Assembly: GCA_021613335.1 (NCBI GenBank)
Contig: JAJTWR010000371.1
Coordinates: 482,501-546,500, forward strand
Length of the DNA stretch: 64,000 nucleotides
DNA from: Whitmania pigra
Taxonomy: Eukaryota; Annelida; Clitellata; Hirudinida; Haemopidae
Direction: 5' to 3'
Positions 28,201 through 40,223 of this stretch are shown piece by piece. The notes under the pieces were generated by a model, which searched no databases, was not told where the DNA came from, and saw nothing but the letters and a program-made list of their open reading frames with translations. Positions within the stretch are counted from its first letter, which is position 1, and every line of letters begins with the position of its first letter. The translations under genes and the position numbers were made by a program.

Positions 28201-31200
28201 AATTGAAACAAGAAATTCAAAAAAAAATACGGAGAAAAGTCAAGCGTACTTCAGGAACATGGAAGGCAGTAGTAATCAATAATTCTAGCTTGACCCTATC
28301 AAGATCAGCAAACAAAAAAAATACACCGAAACGGCTTAGCAAACGTCAAGACATATCCTCAGCAGATCTCAATAAATTCAAACTCCTTCTAAAAGAATAT
28401 ATTCCAGATTGTTGATCCTAATCCGACAGACGACTCCTCCGCATGCAATTTCAATTTAGCAACGTTCAAGACTTGGAAGGCAGAGAAATAATCCAGACGT
28501 ACGTACAATAATGTCGTGGGGCAGCTTCGATGACAACATCAACTCCTATATATACGTACATAACAACGGAATTATGGCTCTTTAATCATCATTGAAATGC
28601 TCCTATAACTATCCTATGTCGTTACAGAGGACGGCAAAGCAATTTGCTGTTTTGTTCTATTTTCCGACGATAATTTTCAAGTCAGCGATTACAACGTCTC
28701 TATAAATATCGATAGCGTTTCGACACGCAGATCATCGCTCTCGACGATGACGACTACGACGACGTTCTGACGATTCCGATGCAACCACTCGACCACGCAT
28801 CACCTTCCCCTGAAAGGCTCCTACACCCGAGTATCGATGACAGTCGCTAAGGTATGAACGTTACACCTTCAGCTTTTGTCACGTGATCAATCTCTAGAGA
28901 AACGAAGCGAGCACCGACGACGTCTGTGCATTTAAACTGGCAACCAAACGAGATACGAAGCTTTCTTTCTTTCTTTCTTACAGTATGATCATGTACGCGA
29001 TTCCTATTCAGTTGCACGTGAACGTGACGAAGTTTGGCAGAACGTACGCACGGACGCGCCGCACCTTATTCGAATTCGAATAACAGAGCTTCTGCAATTA
29101 GGAAACTCGTAGCACGACCGGATTCAATAGAGTTAATAGAAGAATGGGCCTCATACATCGTTCAGTCGAAGTATAAAAGGCGTTCATAGACAGGATGGAG
29201 GAGAATTTGAGATAAAGCCATTGATTCTCTGTAGGATAATTCTTCAGTAGTGATAACGTGGGAGAGATTTAATCTATCGGGTGTTTATTCTGTTGTATGG
29301 ATGTCACTGAATCAATTGAGTTTGTGTGGATAGATGTAGGAAAGCGTTTTTAATTGTTGTTCGATTAAGATGCAAGATGATGATGATGATGATGATGAAA
29401 TACGCTACGACATCATAACCTGCCGAACTTAAATTAGCACACATTTATGGAGGGTGACAGCCTAAGAGTAAAAAAGAGAATTGGTTTCGTGATTGGACAG
29501 CAACATAGGATGTCATAAGGCCAAGTTACCATTATAACCACCAACTATAATCATAATCCCAACTTCTTGCACTCCCATACAGTGCCCTTGGGAAAGAGCT
29601 ATATAAATAAATTATAACTAATAATCTGTAACATCTGGTAAACAGTTGTAAAAGGAGAAGAATTCTAGCAAAAGAATGCATCAATTAATTATGAAATCGG
29701 TCCTTACAGACACATTATGAGAATGAAAAATTACATTCATTCGAGAAAATCTTGAGGAATAACCAAATACATAGTTTCTGTCATATAGGAAATAGAAAAT
29801 GAAAAAAATTCTTATTTAAAAATTCAAGCAAAAAATGTTGCCAAGCAAAGGGCAGTATCCATTTATCACCCAAGGCAAATCATAAATAATAAAGCAAGTT
29901 GAAATGTTGGCTGTGTGATCATATCACCCAAGCTAAGAATAACTAGGTCCTCATTATAGCAAAATTTTTTTTGATCCTTTGAAACACTTGTCAACAATAG
30001 CTTCAAAATTGTGTTGCTTCTGACATTTTATGTTATTATTTCCTTCATACTTTATCCATCAAGTGCACATTCATTTCAACCCATTTTTCAATTCATGTCA
30101 CTACTCTGCATCTGGCTGTTATGATTGGTACAATTCTACAGTAGGATTTAATATTGGTATATATAGATACAAGCCTGAGCAAACAGCATTTTCATTTAAT
30201 TATTTTAGAATATTAAAGAACTTTTAGAAATATTTCAGCACTTTACATGTGTGGCTGATCACTTTTAGAAAAAAATTTAAAATAACACTAATATCATTGT
30301 TAAGCTTCAAAGATTAGAAATCACTTCGATAAATAAGTGAGTAACTTCTACTAGAGGGCACGATTGTAAATTATATAGGAAGGCTTCAGGAAACTTAAAA
30401 AATAATTATTTCAGGCAAGGATGGTTTCCTTATGGAATAAACTAGATAAAGAAACCATCCATGCAGATGCAGTAGATAAATTTAAAGTTTACTTAGGTAA
30501 ATTGGGTTATTAGGACTAAAAAGAGTGGTTATTACACAGATCCAGGTCTTCTTAACCACTATAAATAATTGTTATGAGAAGCAACTTGATCAAACAGTTG
30601 CTAAAGTTCTGATAAAGACTACTAAATGCAAAAAAAAATGGACCCTAGTGAAAACATCAACCACATAAGCAAGGAAACACTAACTTTTATAGTGCAATAC
30701 ATTTCATGAATTCAATGACTTAGCTATGACAAAGTTCACATTTTACAAAATTTTGGAGGTTATTCAACTTTTATCCTTCACAAAGCTACTTAAACAGAAG
30801 TATGCCTGCAGCTATATCTTAATAATGTTATTGTTTTGACAAAATTAGTTAACCAGGATTATGTCTAATCACCTTATTGTAAGCATGATTCATCCAACGA
30901 GTCCCAATAACCAACAACAAATAGACAACAAATTCAATTATGAGCCAATAATTATTCTTGAATGCAAGAACACGGACGGAGCAAAACACAGAAAAGATAA
31001 ATATAATGCAAAAAATGGATGTTTTATCAATCTTTTATCAGAAATTTATTATAAAAAAGAGAAACTTAACCAAACATTTAACCAATTTGTTCATCAGTGC
31101 CAGAAGAACTACAGGCACAAGTGAAAGTCTATTATTAAGCAGTAGAAAGTTTTTTAGTTCATGATTCATCCTGAAGGAAGTGATGAAAACTTTTATCCCA

Positions 31201-32591
31201 CAAGGAACCAGAGTTTTGAACAAAGAAAAATATTCAACATTTGCAAATAACTTACTAATACTAAATACAATTTAACTACAGAAGTCAAAGATATGATGCT
31301 GTGAGACCCAAATAAAGCAGAAATTATACCAAGACATAACAAATGCACTCCCCACACATTTGCAAGTCAATTATCTGGGTACATCCTGCCTAGCAAATTC
31401 ATTATGGAAGGAAAGAATTTGAAGCATAATAAGACTACTTTTGTCCTTAAACTAAATCCTGCTAATTCCACTTACAATATGTTTTTATGGCTGCAATGCT
31501 AAAAAAATCAAAGCAAAACTACATTAAGAAACAACTTTTGGAGGATCTGACAGAATCTCAATCAAATTTCCTTGCGTATTTTGAAGTGTCATTCCATTTA
31601 AATTAACTCGATTAAGTTATTACTAAACACGAGCATGAAGAAGATTCACTGATGAAGAGGAAACATCCAACACAAGCTTCAAAAGAACCAACAGCTTACT
31701 CATCAAGTAAACCAAAACAATTATCTCTCTCCATCAACTTTCTTTATAACAATTTTATTTTTGATAGCAATAATACAAATCTAGCGTTGAAAGATGAATA
31801 AATTTAACAGGTATTAATATTTATGAAAATCATACTTTTAAATAATTGCCATTCATAGGCCCTTAATAAATGTAACAGTTACATAGTTACATATTCTGGG
31901 GAAAAACAACAACTCCATTCTTACCAAGAACATATATTCTTACTTATTATTTTTATTTAAAATGGTTGATGCAATTTAAAGCAAGCAAAGACTTTCAAAT
32001 GATTCATAAGCTTTATTAGTGTTAGCACTAGCGAATTTCTTTAAAAAAAAGCATCACCGATAAAGAAAAACGCACAAAAGATGTCAAAATGATCGTTTTA
32101 AAATTAGGTGAAAATCGGTCACATTAAAAACATGGAATTCAATCACAATTTCAAATAAATCAAATTATGGGTCACATTAAATGTGAGTAACATTAAGCTT
32201 ACCAATGCAGAGAATATTGAAGCAGAAGCCATCTAGCACAGATTTGTTAACAAGTTGATCAGGCAGGCTGTCAAAGCCAACATGGCCCGAAAGATTCAGA
32301 CTTCTCATATTTTCCTGAGCAAAAACAATAAACAAGGTTGGACTTGACTAAAATTTATAACAATCTAGTAAAGTTGTCATTTTCTTAGATTCAACTTTAG
32401 CAGCATAAAGTTCCCCTCCGTTAAAAAAATGAATTCTATTTAAACCCCAATATAATGGTCTTAATAAATGATCAATTATGTGTTACTTTGAAGCCATACT
32501 TTTTGATCAACTTTATTTAGCGGTATTTTAAAATAAATATGGAATAATATGAAAAACTTACACCAGCAGCTGGTTTCTTTGTATCAATCAT
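20093..32591 (-). CDS. septin, SEPT6 group (complete, 10 coding exons)
   Basis: GTP-binding cytoskeletal subunit that assembles into septin hetero-oligomers and cortical filaments. Exons in transcript order: 32591-32562, 32314-32203, 23669-23556, 22822-22600, 22237-22120, 21892-21803, 21373-21277, 20926-20770, 20557-20425, 20254-20093. All phases match, for 411 residues. Seen: N-terminal [18 protein letters not shown]-loop GETGIGKST (residues 48-56), DSVGFGD (G3), IGKAD (G4), the septin element [17 protein letters not shown], and a C-terminal coiled coil ([30 protein letters not shown]) ending in four lysines. Similarity is strongest to vertebrate SEPT6/8/10/11, a group regarded as GTP-bound and catalytically weak. 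ATG at 32589-32591 starts [10 protein letters not shown]. An alternative first exon lies in the large third-exon intron. Confidence 0.93.
20770..21892 (-). CDS. septin exons for the distal G domain and septin unique element
   Basis: Exons 21892-21803 ([20 protein letters not shown]), 21373-21277 ([20 protein letters not shown]) and 20926-20770 ([20 protein letters not shown]). The last two encode the septin unique element, which forms filament interfaces. The intron 21374-21802 contains a pure AAT repeat at 21674-21761. Confidence 0.92.
21640..21762. repeat. AAT trinucleotide microsatellite in septin intron
   Basis: (AAT)n tract of about 90 bases preceded by mixed AAC/AAT units. It lies between septin exons 21373-21277 and 21892-21803. 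Confidence 0.95.
22120..23669 (-). CDS. septin GTPase core exons (G1, G3, G4)
   Basis: Exon 23669-23556 carries GETGIGKST and the switch I region [18 protein letters not shown], which lacks the catalytic threonine context, as expected for the SEPT6 group. Exon 22822-22600 carries [38 protein letters not shown] and [15 protein letters not shown]. Exon 22237-22120 carries [20 protein letters not shown] and [13 protein letters not shown]. Intron phases join as GHS-LKALDL. Confidence 0.93.
22463..22521 (+). repeat. dispersed short repeat with AAAT tail, copy 2
   Basis: Same sequence and orientation as 18506-18559, ending in a longer (AAAT)n tail. Lies in the septin intron 22238-22599. Confidence 0.75.
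27468..27612 (-). CDS. alternative septin first coding exon
   Basis: On the minus strand an open frame ends VFNILCIG at a GT donor (27467-27466), phase 1. Those are the residues and phase with which the normal exon (32314-32203) ends, FCFNILCIG, so it would splice in frame into GETGIGKST. Reading from ATG at 27612-27610 gives [20 protein letters not shown], then [20 protein letters not shown] before VFNILCIG: 48 codons plus one base. The frame is open further upstream to about 27687, so a longer exon with an upstream acceptor is possible. It replaces the conserved alpha0 region, with only loose similarity to it, suggesting an old exon duplication. No transcript evidence is available here. Confidence 0.65.
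28701..29112 (+). CDS. candidate small spliced gene, 48 codons including stop
   Basis: TATAAATA at 28701-28708 is followed by ATG at 28837, a five-codon exon ending AAG before GTATGA (28852), and a 131-base intron with a CTTT-rich tract and TTACAG acceptor (28983). An in-frame second exon then runs to TAG at 29110-29112. The product would be MTVAK followed by [20 protein letters not shown] and a further 23 residues. It lies in the septin intron on the opposite strand. No family is recognised. The signals could be coincidental in 8 kb of intron, and a second TATAAAAG lies at 29172-29179. Confidence 0.25.
29540..29615 (+). repeat. SINE/LINE-type 3' tail
   Basis: CCTTGGGAAAGAGCTATATAAATAAATTATAAC resembles the 3' ends of short retroposons. 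The shared core (a short GC-containing stretch followed by TTATAAATAAATTATTA) also ends the truncated LINE at 52376. Only the last ~50 bases are recognisable. Confidence 0.4.
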
Positions 32592-33828
32592 TTGAGAATA
32601 ATAAAAAGCTCAATGGCCAAACCGGAAAACAAAACAGTGACTAATCGGCCAGAAACTGTAGGATTTGTTTCAAATTTGTTTTATATTGGTTCAACAATAA
32701 ATATGCACAAATAATTAAAATAATTTAAATTTTTGTATGTAAAATTAAGGCTTTAAAATTTAAATTTTAATTGAATAATTTTTTTACGTGCACTTTCATT
32801 CTTTCATGAATTAAGTTGAACAAGATGAGTACTAAAATACAAAAAAAATTAAGCATCAACCCTTGTTATTAATGTAACGAAGACCATTGGCTAAGAATTA
32901 TTGCTTTGAATTCAAATTTTTAAAAAATGCCTCTTGAAATGCTTATGCATGTTAAGCCGAAATAGAGTAGACATAACAGTTACTTCACTTAACCTAAAAA
33001 TAAATCTTTCCCTCCCATTTAATGTCATTTCACGGTCTGTTGAATCTGAGTTGCGACTTTTTAGTTGTTTTTTAAACGATGTCTAGATATGAGATTTCTT
33101 ATGTCTGGTCGGCATCATAAAATTTTTTGTTTGATTTTGCATTAATTTCAATATTAATTGGAGTGAAGAATGTCAGTCCTTATTAAATTATTTGATGTCA
33201 AAGTTCGCTTTTGTGCGGCTGAAATAAACTATTTCGTTATTTTGTATCGATATTTTTGTAATATATATTTTAATGAAAACGTTTTAAGATTTTCAGGTGC
33301 AGTCCAATTGGACAAGCGCTATCTTTTGAAGGAACACTAATATTGGAAATTATTGGAACCATATTGAAATTAAAGAAAATTCAGATGGCTCCAAACATAA
33401 CGTTTGCCGTTTCCCCCAAGCATCTGGCTGACAGGCAACCCTATGCCCCAGGGTGCCGAGGGTGAGGAATAGAGGGGCAATTGCCCAGGGGCCCGCCCGA
33501 GTCTTAAAATGTCCATTATCCAATTGACATACGATATGCCAAGGTGCAGAACATTTCAGCGGCCCTGACTGAAATTATTTTGAGTGTTATTTGTAAATTT
33601 GTTTAAGTGCGTAATATATTAGATGCAACGTTGAATCCGGTTGTCAGGGTATTCAAATATATGCACATTGTCTGAGTAAAAAATGTCATTGTTAAGAAAG
33701 GCACTGAAGATATTGCATCAACTAAATCAACAATGCCAGTGATATATTCGATCCAAAACAACATATGTTAATAAAAGAAAATAGAGACTGTTATATTATA
33801 TTAACCATTCTAATATTAAAATGTTCTC
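32592..33828. other. septin upstream region / apyrase 1 downstream region
   Basis: Contains the presumed septin promoter (minus strand, just above 32591) with no distinct TATA box. At about 33440-33570 there is a GC-rich patch with GGGGCAATTGCCCAGGGGCCC and a later GGCCCTGACTG, which looks like a fragment of a transposable element similar in style to the hAT-like element at 41.35 kb. Nothing else is recognised. Confidence 0.4.
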
Positions 33829-35979
33829 TCATTCCCCGCCTCGAGAATATTTTTCAGTAAATTCAATTCCTTCATATTTGTTGGTGGAGAACAACGTGTC
33901 ACCAAGTAGGACTTCGTAGGATTCGCCAAAGTTAAGGATTTTATACACTCCAATATATGACTGGGTCTCTTTTCCTATCTCTACTGTTCTCAGCACCACA
34001 AGAATCTTCGGTTCTTTAATCGGTAAGAACTTCATGGCAGATGCACCTCTTTCTTTAACAAGTGGTCCTAATTCGTGCACCCAGACTTTATTTGAGCTCT
34101 GATGTCTTACAAGAAATAGATTGGTTCCTTGTATTTCTTCAATCTTAGGATCGAAGGCTACTTTACTGGCCTTTCTTGGCAGAAAATACCATCTCCGTTC
34201 GTGCTTATCGTACTCCACTGCCTCGTGAACAAGAAATCCTGGAACGATATTCTGTCAATTAACAATAAATATTGTAATCTCATATTAAATAAATAATGTA
34301 ACTTCATAATATAATTATTCTATTATAATGTTGAATAAAGTATAGTTTTAATTTGTACTTAAAGCTTTTGCAAACAATTGTATTTTATATCATTTATTTT
34401 AAAACGTCAGAACAGCAAAAACATCAAGAAATGCCATAAAATCTTATCTAAACCTAGATAAATTGAATGAAGCTGCTGAAAAGCTTAAAAAGGTCGACTT
34501 TATAGTGAGATTCTGGAGATACTCGAGGATGAGATTATGTTATTGAGTAGAATTATTTACTATCGTTTAAATACATTTTTATTTAGATTTTTTTTTGCTC
34601 TAAAGAAAAATGTCTTGTACCGACATGTGGTAGCAAAAATAACGATAATATAAATAATGACACGATCTAGCCTCCCATTCTCAAAGTACATTGGCATCAT
34701 TCACATGGGGAATGTAAGCTTAAAGAATAAAGCTCAATTTCGATAATCCTGGAAGATTTCTCAAAAATCCTGAATTCAATCTGCACTAAAAAAGCTAGTA
34801 ATCTAGAGCCACAACATAATTTAGAAGTTTTAAATTGATAATTTGTGTTAATATTTGATAACGTAATCTGTTCGGTGAAAGATTAGAATGCACCTAATCG
34901 TCAATTCTGAGAAGATTTTGTAAACATTTATGTAATTTCTAATCAGGTTCAATTACGATTGCGAATGTAAATGTAGTTCCCAAAATAGGTCCAAAACGAA
35001 GAAACCAAAACTTTTTTGCAAAATTTTCTGAAGAACCATGAAACAGCGAAATATTAATTTACTAAATTAATTCAAATATAAATATTTGGAAATGATTAAT
35101 AAATTCAATTTTATACCTGGAAATCTATGCATTGAAGAAATTCTTAGCTGTCTATAAATATGAGACCAATTCGTGTGAACCACATCTCCTTTTCTCGTCA
35201 TGATCTTAATCCATTCATAGTTGCGATGTTTGACGGTGCCGTCGTCGTTTGTACGCGGTCTTCCATGCGAGCCAATGTACATCCTGCCCTTCCTAATAGT
35301 CATCCATTCACATTTAAATCCTAAAATAAATGTTTAATTTAGTAAATATAATAGATACATTACGAAGGTACGTCATTATAAAGCGCTGCGACATGCTACC
35401 GTCGTCGATAGTTCCATCGCCATCGTTTAATTTCAAGACTTCTTGTAGACTAGTAAAGTTTTCATTAAATTTGTAAACCATTCCAGTTTTATCATCGCAC
35501 GTGTAAAGTTTATTTTGGAAATTAACTAAATCTGAGAGCTCCAGTCCTCTCGAACCCATTTTGCAATCGATTTGAATCTCATTTTCTGGACCTTTTTCAA
35601 ATGATGCGACAGTAAAGTCATAACTGATGGATATATTTCCTTGAATTACATAACTTCGACATTTGGCTTGATCTGGGACTATAGACTTTTTATCCAAATC
35701 GGCCACAAGAATTACTCGCCACCTTTTACCTCCCAAATAATTCAATTCCTTTTCAGCTTTCAAAGATCTTTTAATAACTAAAAATACAATCAATGTTTTA
35801 ATTTAATATTTTATATTAATTCGAACAAATACTTAGGCTGATTAGAATACATTTTTTCATGACTTCCAAAATTGTGTCCCGTTTAAAGGAGGATTTGTAA
35901 TCAATATCGGAAATGAATTCGAGATACCTCTACATGTTACGAAACTGGACACAAATAGAACAAACAAGAATCTGAACAT
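33829..35979 (-). CDS. secreted calcium-dependent apyrase (CANT1/Cimex-type), copy 1
   Basis: Predicted extracellular or lumenal nucleoside di/triphosphatase (UDP, GDP, ADP hydrolysis) needing calcium. Exons: 35979-35938, 35777-35400, 35321-35117, 34238-33829; all introns are phase 1, total 344 residues. The signal peptide is MFRFLFVLFVSSFVTCR. Family blocks: [138 protein letters not shown] and KYEGIEFTEKYSRGGE. Several positions diverge from the other two paralogues (GSHGRPRTN instead of GGLGKEWTT; a C-terminal extension after GIEF). It is the first of a tandem pair on this strand. Signal peptide and family are clear; substrate preference is inferred. Confidence 0.92.
34239..35116. other. 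apyrase 1 intron 3
   Basis: About 880 bases of AT-rich intron. No repeat, RNA gene or ORF of note was recognised. Confidence 0.6.
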
Positions 35980-36941
35980 CCTGCGGTTACCAAACGTGAA
36001 CTTTCATGTCGATCTTCATTTTTGCTTTTATAAGTTATTTTACATTCGTCCAGTGCTCATTCGTTGAAAAACAGCCTGTGCTGGTGATGCATAAAACTCG
36101 TCGCTGCAAGTGTTACAAAGTCAGTTATTTTCTATATTTGCATTCATTTTCTTATTTTTGAAATCATTTTGTCAAAAAAAAGACCACTATTAAAATATAA
36201 GTTTTGTTCAAAAGAGCGATGGCATTCAAGTTAGAATCTAAAACGTTATAGTTGAAGCAATGCCCAGTTAAACCCTTATAATCCATGTTCATGATGTTTC
36301 TTTCTTCCTAATTTGAATATAAAACTGTTAAATTCTGACTCATTAAAAATTATACTTATTTTTCAACATAAATATATAACTCATTTGTTTCTACATCCCA
36401 TGTCAACATTTTAAATCAATCAACAGTTCAACACACTTACAAGCTTCCTTATGCGGCCATTGATAATCTATGAAATCGGCTTGCCCACAGTCGAAGAGTC
36501 AGAGAAGAAAATTAAGGGATATGGCAAATGACATAAAAACGCGAATGAGTGTTTGATGCAGTATGCGCGCGTTCTGTGAGCGTAATTTTGAAGTTTGTAT
36601 TATGTGGAATCGATGCGCCAAGGTCGCCTTGAGCTTCATCGATAGCCAAATAGCGTTACGATAAAGCCGATTAGATATGGTTATCACCGACAGGGACATC
36701 CGCCTGATCAACGGATATGGTCCACTCCTCGAAAACGTCAGGAGTTTGGGCTGAAACGTTCGAAGACTTCTCTGATGATTCCCTATCGGTTCGCTTCGCA
36801 CTAGGAGTTTATATGTTCTTATTTAAAGGTTGAAATCGCAAGTAAATCATTCGGCAATAGGTTGAAAAGCCCAAAATGTCTCATTTTAGAAAGCTGCCTT
36901 TAATTAATTCCATCAAAATATTTCAAAGTACAACTCCATTC
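35980..36941. other. spacer between tandem apyrase genes
   Basis: Holds the apyrase 1 promoter (minus strand, just above 35979). An open frame at 36499-36801 on the minus strand (MRSEPIGNHQRSLRTFQPKL...) lies in a less AT-rich patch and begins with repeated-sounding text, but it has no recognised family and is probably a repeat fragment. Confidence 0.45.
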
Positions 36942-36947
36942 TTTATT
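36942..36947 (-). terminator. polyadenylation signal of apyrase 2
   Basis: TTTATT on the plus strand is AATAAA on the minus strand, about 20 bases past the apyrase 2 stop codon. This would give a very short 3' UTR. Confidence 0.6.
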
Positions 36948-36967
36948 TACGGTGAACAGTTTCGGTA

Positions 36968-38534
36968 TCAAATAAATTCGATTCCTTCAAATTTTTCATT
37001 TGAAATGAAAACTTCGTTCAGTAAAGCACGTCCCTTGATGTTGTAAACCCCGAGGTAGGATTCCACATGGGTTCCAACTTCAACCGTTTTCAAAGCCACA
37101 AATAATTGATCCTTGGATTTAGGAATAAATTTGAACGAAGAAAATCCTCTGCTGGTGTTGAGGCGACCAATCTTTTTCGTGATTACTTTTGTAAAGTTTT
37201 CGTCGGTTTGGAGGAGCAAGTTGCCACATCTTGTTTCATCTTTGTCGACGTCGTCCTTTTCTTTACTAACTTTCCTTGGCAAGAAGAACCACTGCTTATG
37301 CTCGTCACTCCACACAGCCGATTCGTGTTTAAAATATCCTGCGTGGTTCAACATTATATAAAACATTGATATAAAAACATTATTAAATATGTTGCTTGAT
37401 TTTTTTTTCATTGTTTATTAAGGTTTCTAGGTTAAAATGCCCTTCTATAGCAATAAGGCTTTAATACAAATCGGGAGAAATGTTTGGAGGAAAATGAATT
37501 ACTATGGAATGCTAATAGTAGCAATAGCAATAATAATGGATAAGAAATTCAAAAATATTATCGAACCAGGAGGCCCATAGCCACTCTTAGTTTTCAGTGC
37601 CAAATAATTGCCAGTCCAATTGACGTGTTTAACAACTCCTAGTCGATCAACAATTTTGATCCATTCAGGATCATGGCTTTCAAACTCTCCTGCCTTCGTT
37701 GTCTGTTCTTTTCCGGTTGATCCTATCCAGAGCATCTTGTCCTTGACCGTCATCCACTCACATTTGAAGCCTGGTTGATAAAAACGATTCAACTTAGGCA
37801 ATTGATCCCAATATTATATCGTATCAATGTCACAGCCACTAGAAAAACTTAGCAATAAATCAAAAAGAAATAATTTGTCAATATATCTCAGCAAAACAGT
37901 TAAGTATACTGAACTATTTTGGTTAATAAACGTATTGGAAGATAATATGGCTTTACTTAATCAAAGTCCAACCTTTATTTTTCTGACCATCTCCGTCATT
38001 TAGATGCACAAAGGGAAGTACGCTTGCTCCGTCATTTACAATCTGGTATACCATTCCAGTTTTGTCGTCACAAGTAAACAGTTTTCCATCAAAAACTACC
38101 AGCTCTGACAGCTCCATGCCTCTGCCCCTTTGAGACAAGTCGAATGTAATGAGTTTGTCTGTCATGGCTGAATCCCATTCTATGCTGGCACCTCGTGGAT
38201 TCCAGGTAATGGTTAAATATCCTGTTTTTAAACGACTCTCCCAATTATTGGTATCATTAATTTTTGAAGTTTTATCTCTGTCTGAAATAATGGCAATTTT
38301 CCATTTTATATAGTCATTCGTTATTTTCGGTCTGGTAAAAGGATAAGTGTTATTGTAAGGAGGCAGGTCAAGACATTCCTTATTTTTTTTTGCCGAAGAC
38401 CCAGCTGGAAGTCCTGGTAAATTGTCATTCAGTTTTAAACTTAGCTAGTTGTTTAAAAACATTAATTTCTATGACTAACTCTTACCTTCACTCAGGCTAA
38501 GAATAAGCAAGAATGCCGATACTTTGGCAATCAT
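36968..38534 (-). CDS. secreted calcium-dependent apyrase (CANT1/Cimex-type), copy 2
   Basis: Same family and predicted reaction as the neighbour. Exons: 38534-38486, 38413-37973, 37770-37567, 37338-36968; every intron is phase 1, total 354 residues. The signal peptide is MIAKVSAFLLILSLSEG. Conserved blocks: [139 protein letters not shown], and FEGIEFI at the very end. ISDRD replaces the usual ADLD in the first motif. Intron positions match copy 1 and copy 3, so the three arose by duplication of one gene. Confidence 0.93.
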
Positions 38535-39868
38535 TTTTAGTTGATTCTATTCGATTCATAATTAAAAGTTATTTTAGACGATTAATTACAGTAACTAGTT
38601 ATTAAGGAATGTATAATAAAAACAAGCAGAGGCACCGTAATTATATTTAAATTCTATTTATAATTTTAATTAATATTCTAAAAAAGTCTCCATGAAACAT
38701 TGTTAATTCTTATTTCCACTTGAAATGAAATTGCGCAAAATTTTCGCGAATGATGATTTCAATTACTTAATTGACCAATCCAGGTTTTATCAACTCATTC
38801 CGCAATAATATGTAATAGTCTTTATTGGGTATTATCTTCTTATTTACGAATACTTGACTACAATCCTCATACGTGCAAATGTCAAGCTCGCTAAATCATA
38901 AAATCACATCGGATCATAATTTAAGGTAATCGGTTGAAACAAACACACGAACCTGTAATTATATTATGCTATAAATAGTAACATTAAAAATAGATCGCTT
39001 ACAAATCCAAGAAATTATTAAACCACTGAAGAACGACCAAAAGCGACATTTTGGATGAAAATTTCTCCACCTTTTATGTTCTAGTTTCAGCTCGATAACA
39101 TCAATATTTGCAACAGAAACTTTTCAGATAACATATGTTATTATTCAAACAAAATCATGCAGCTGTATTTGCCCAGCTCTTAAATCAAACAGATTCATAA
39201 ATTGAATTTTTGATTTCACGTACTTGATAACAGAACATACCATTGTATACCATTTGCCATTATGTCAACAAATTTTATTTGTCTGATCATGTCTTCGTGA
39301 CATGTGGTATTTATTAAAAATTAAAATTGTACGAAAAAATGAGGAAACCTTGTCATGATCATAGTGGTCGGAGGGAGGATTTGGAAATATCGATTTTGAA
39401 ACTTTCATCCAGAATTTTAAATCTCAATTTTAATTATTAGCTAACTTGTGTTGTTAGTTCTGAAGTAAAGTTTTAATGATTTCAGAGTCTCGTTTTAGAA
39501 CTAATGTTGGCAGCGTCACTACCAGTTACGTTCTCGAGGGACTGAGATGTGACATTTTTGTTGGCAGCGGTGGGATCCGCAAAAAAGCCAGTGTGCTCGA
39601 AAGGATCATCATCATGACCGACTATGGAATTGACGGGATCGTCATCAGGAACGACTGTATCGATTGTGAGATCATCAGCAGGATCGATTGCATCAACAGT
39701 GGGCTATTCATCATCAACAACTAGCAGATCTGTCAGATTGCCCGACTTAATTTCCGAATAAGTCTTCTTCGTAATAAAGAAGAGAATATTATTGCTAGAA
39801 TGTCGCAGGAAAATTTAGGGGCTGGAGGTCTATAAAACCCTCCAAAAACTGCTAGTCCAGACGATACT

Positions 39869-39952
39869 ACTGTGTTTCTCCGAATATAAGCCCTAGCTCT
39901 TCTTTTGGAGCAAAAATTAATACAAGACTGTCTTATTTTTGCGGAAACACTA
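39869..39952. mobile_element. MITE-like repeat, copy 2
   Basis: An 84-base element with imperfect terminal inverted repeats: TACTGTGTTTCTCCGAATAT on the left, and on the right the reverse complement of CTAGTGTTTCCGCAAAAATA. Its inner half (GGAGCAAAAATTAATACAAG, then ACTGTCTTATTTTTGCGG) is the inverse of the copy at 11117-11152. There is no ORF. Confidence 0.65.
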
Positions 39953-40007
39953 GCGCAGTTATCTCCACGCCAGGCGAGCGCCTAAGGGCGATGGGAAGGT
40001 AGCTGAG

Positions 40008-40223
40008 ATGAGAAGAGAGATGAAAAATGAAATAAACAAACAAAAATTAGAGGTGCATGAAAATGAAATAGCTTTGAGGAGATTTAAATTAGAACAAGAT
40101 AGGTTGATGAGGTTAGAACAAGAACTTACGATTACCGAAGAGAGATTAGAAGAACGTAGAGCACGGGAAGAAAATAATAGAATAGACTTAATGAGACTGG
40201 AAGTAGCTGCCTCGCCTGGATAA
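40008..40223 (+). CDS. small charged coiled-coil ORF, likely transposon-derived
   Basis: 72 codons including stop, ATG to TAA, reading MRREMKNEINKQKLEVHENE then EERLEERRAREENNRIDLMR. The spacing of Leu/Ile/Met with Glu/Arg predicts a continuous helix. Similar regions occur in transposon Myb-like proteins and some gag proteins (general knowledge). It has no splice signals or neighbours supporting a host gene. Confidence 0.25.
   Translation: MRREMKNEINKQKLEVHENEIALRRFKLEQDRLMRLEQELTITEERLEERRAREENNRIDLMRLEVAASPG

Larger units (their letters stand above)
23670..32202. other. large septin intron with repeats and no second gene proven
   Basis: About 8.5 kb between septin exons 2 and 3. Contents seen: GAT/CAT microsatellites (24070-24090, 24257-24275, 25222-25275), an AT dinucleotide-like ATAAT run at 25696-25725, TATG repeats at 26540-26560, a CTTT run at 28965-28980, and the alternative septin exon near 27.5 kb. 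A candidate spliced mini-ORF lies at 28.8-29.1 kb, and a SINE-like 3' tail ends near 29615. The stretch 29.7-32.0 kb is AT-rich with only short open frames (for example 30861-31164) that I cannot assign. Confidence 0.55.
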
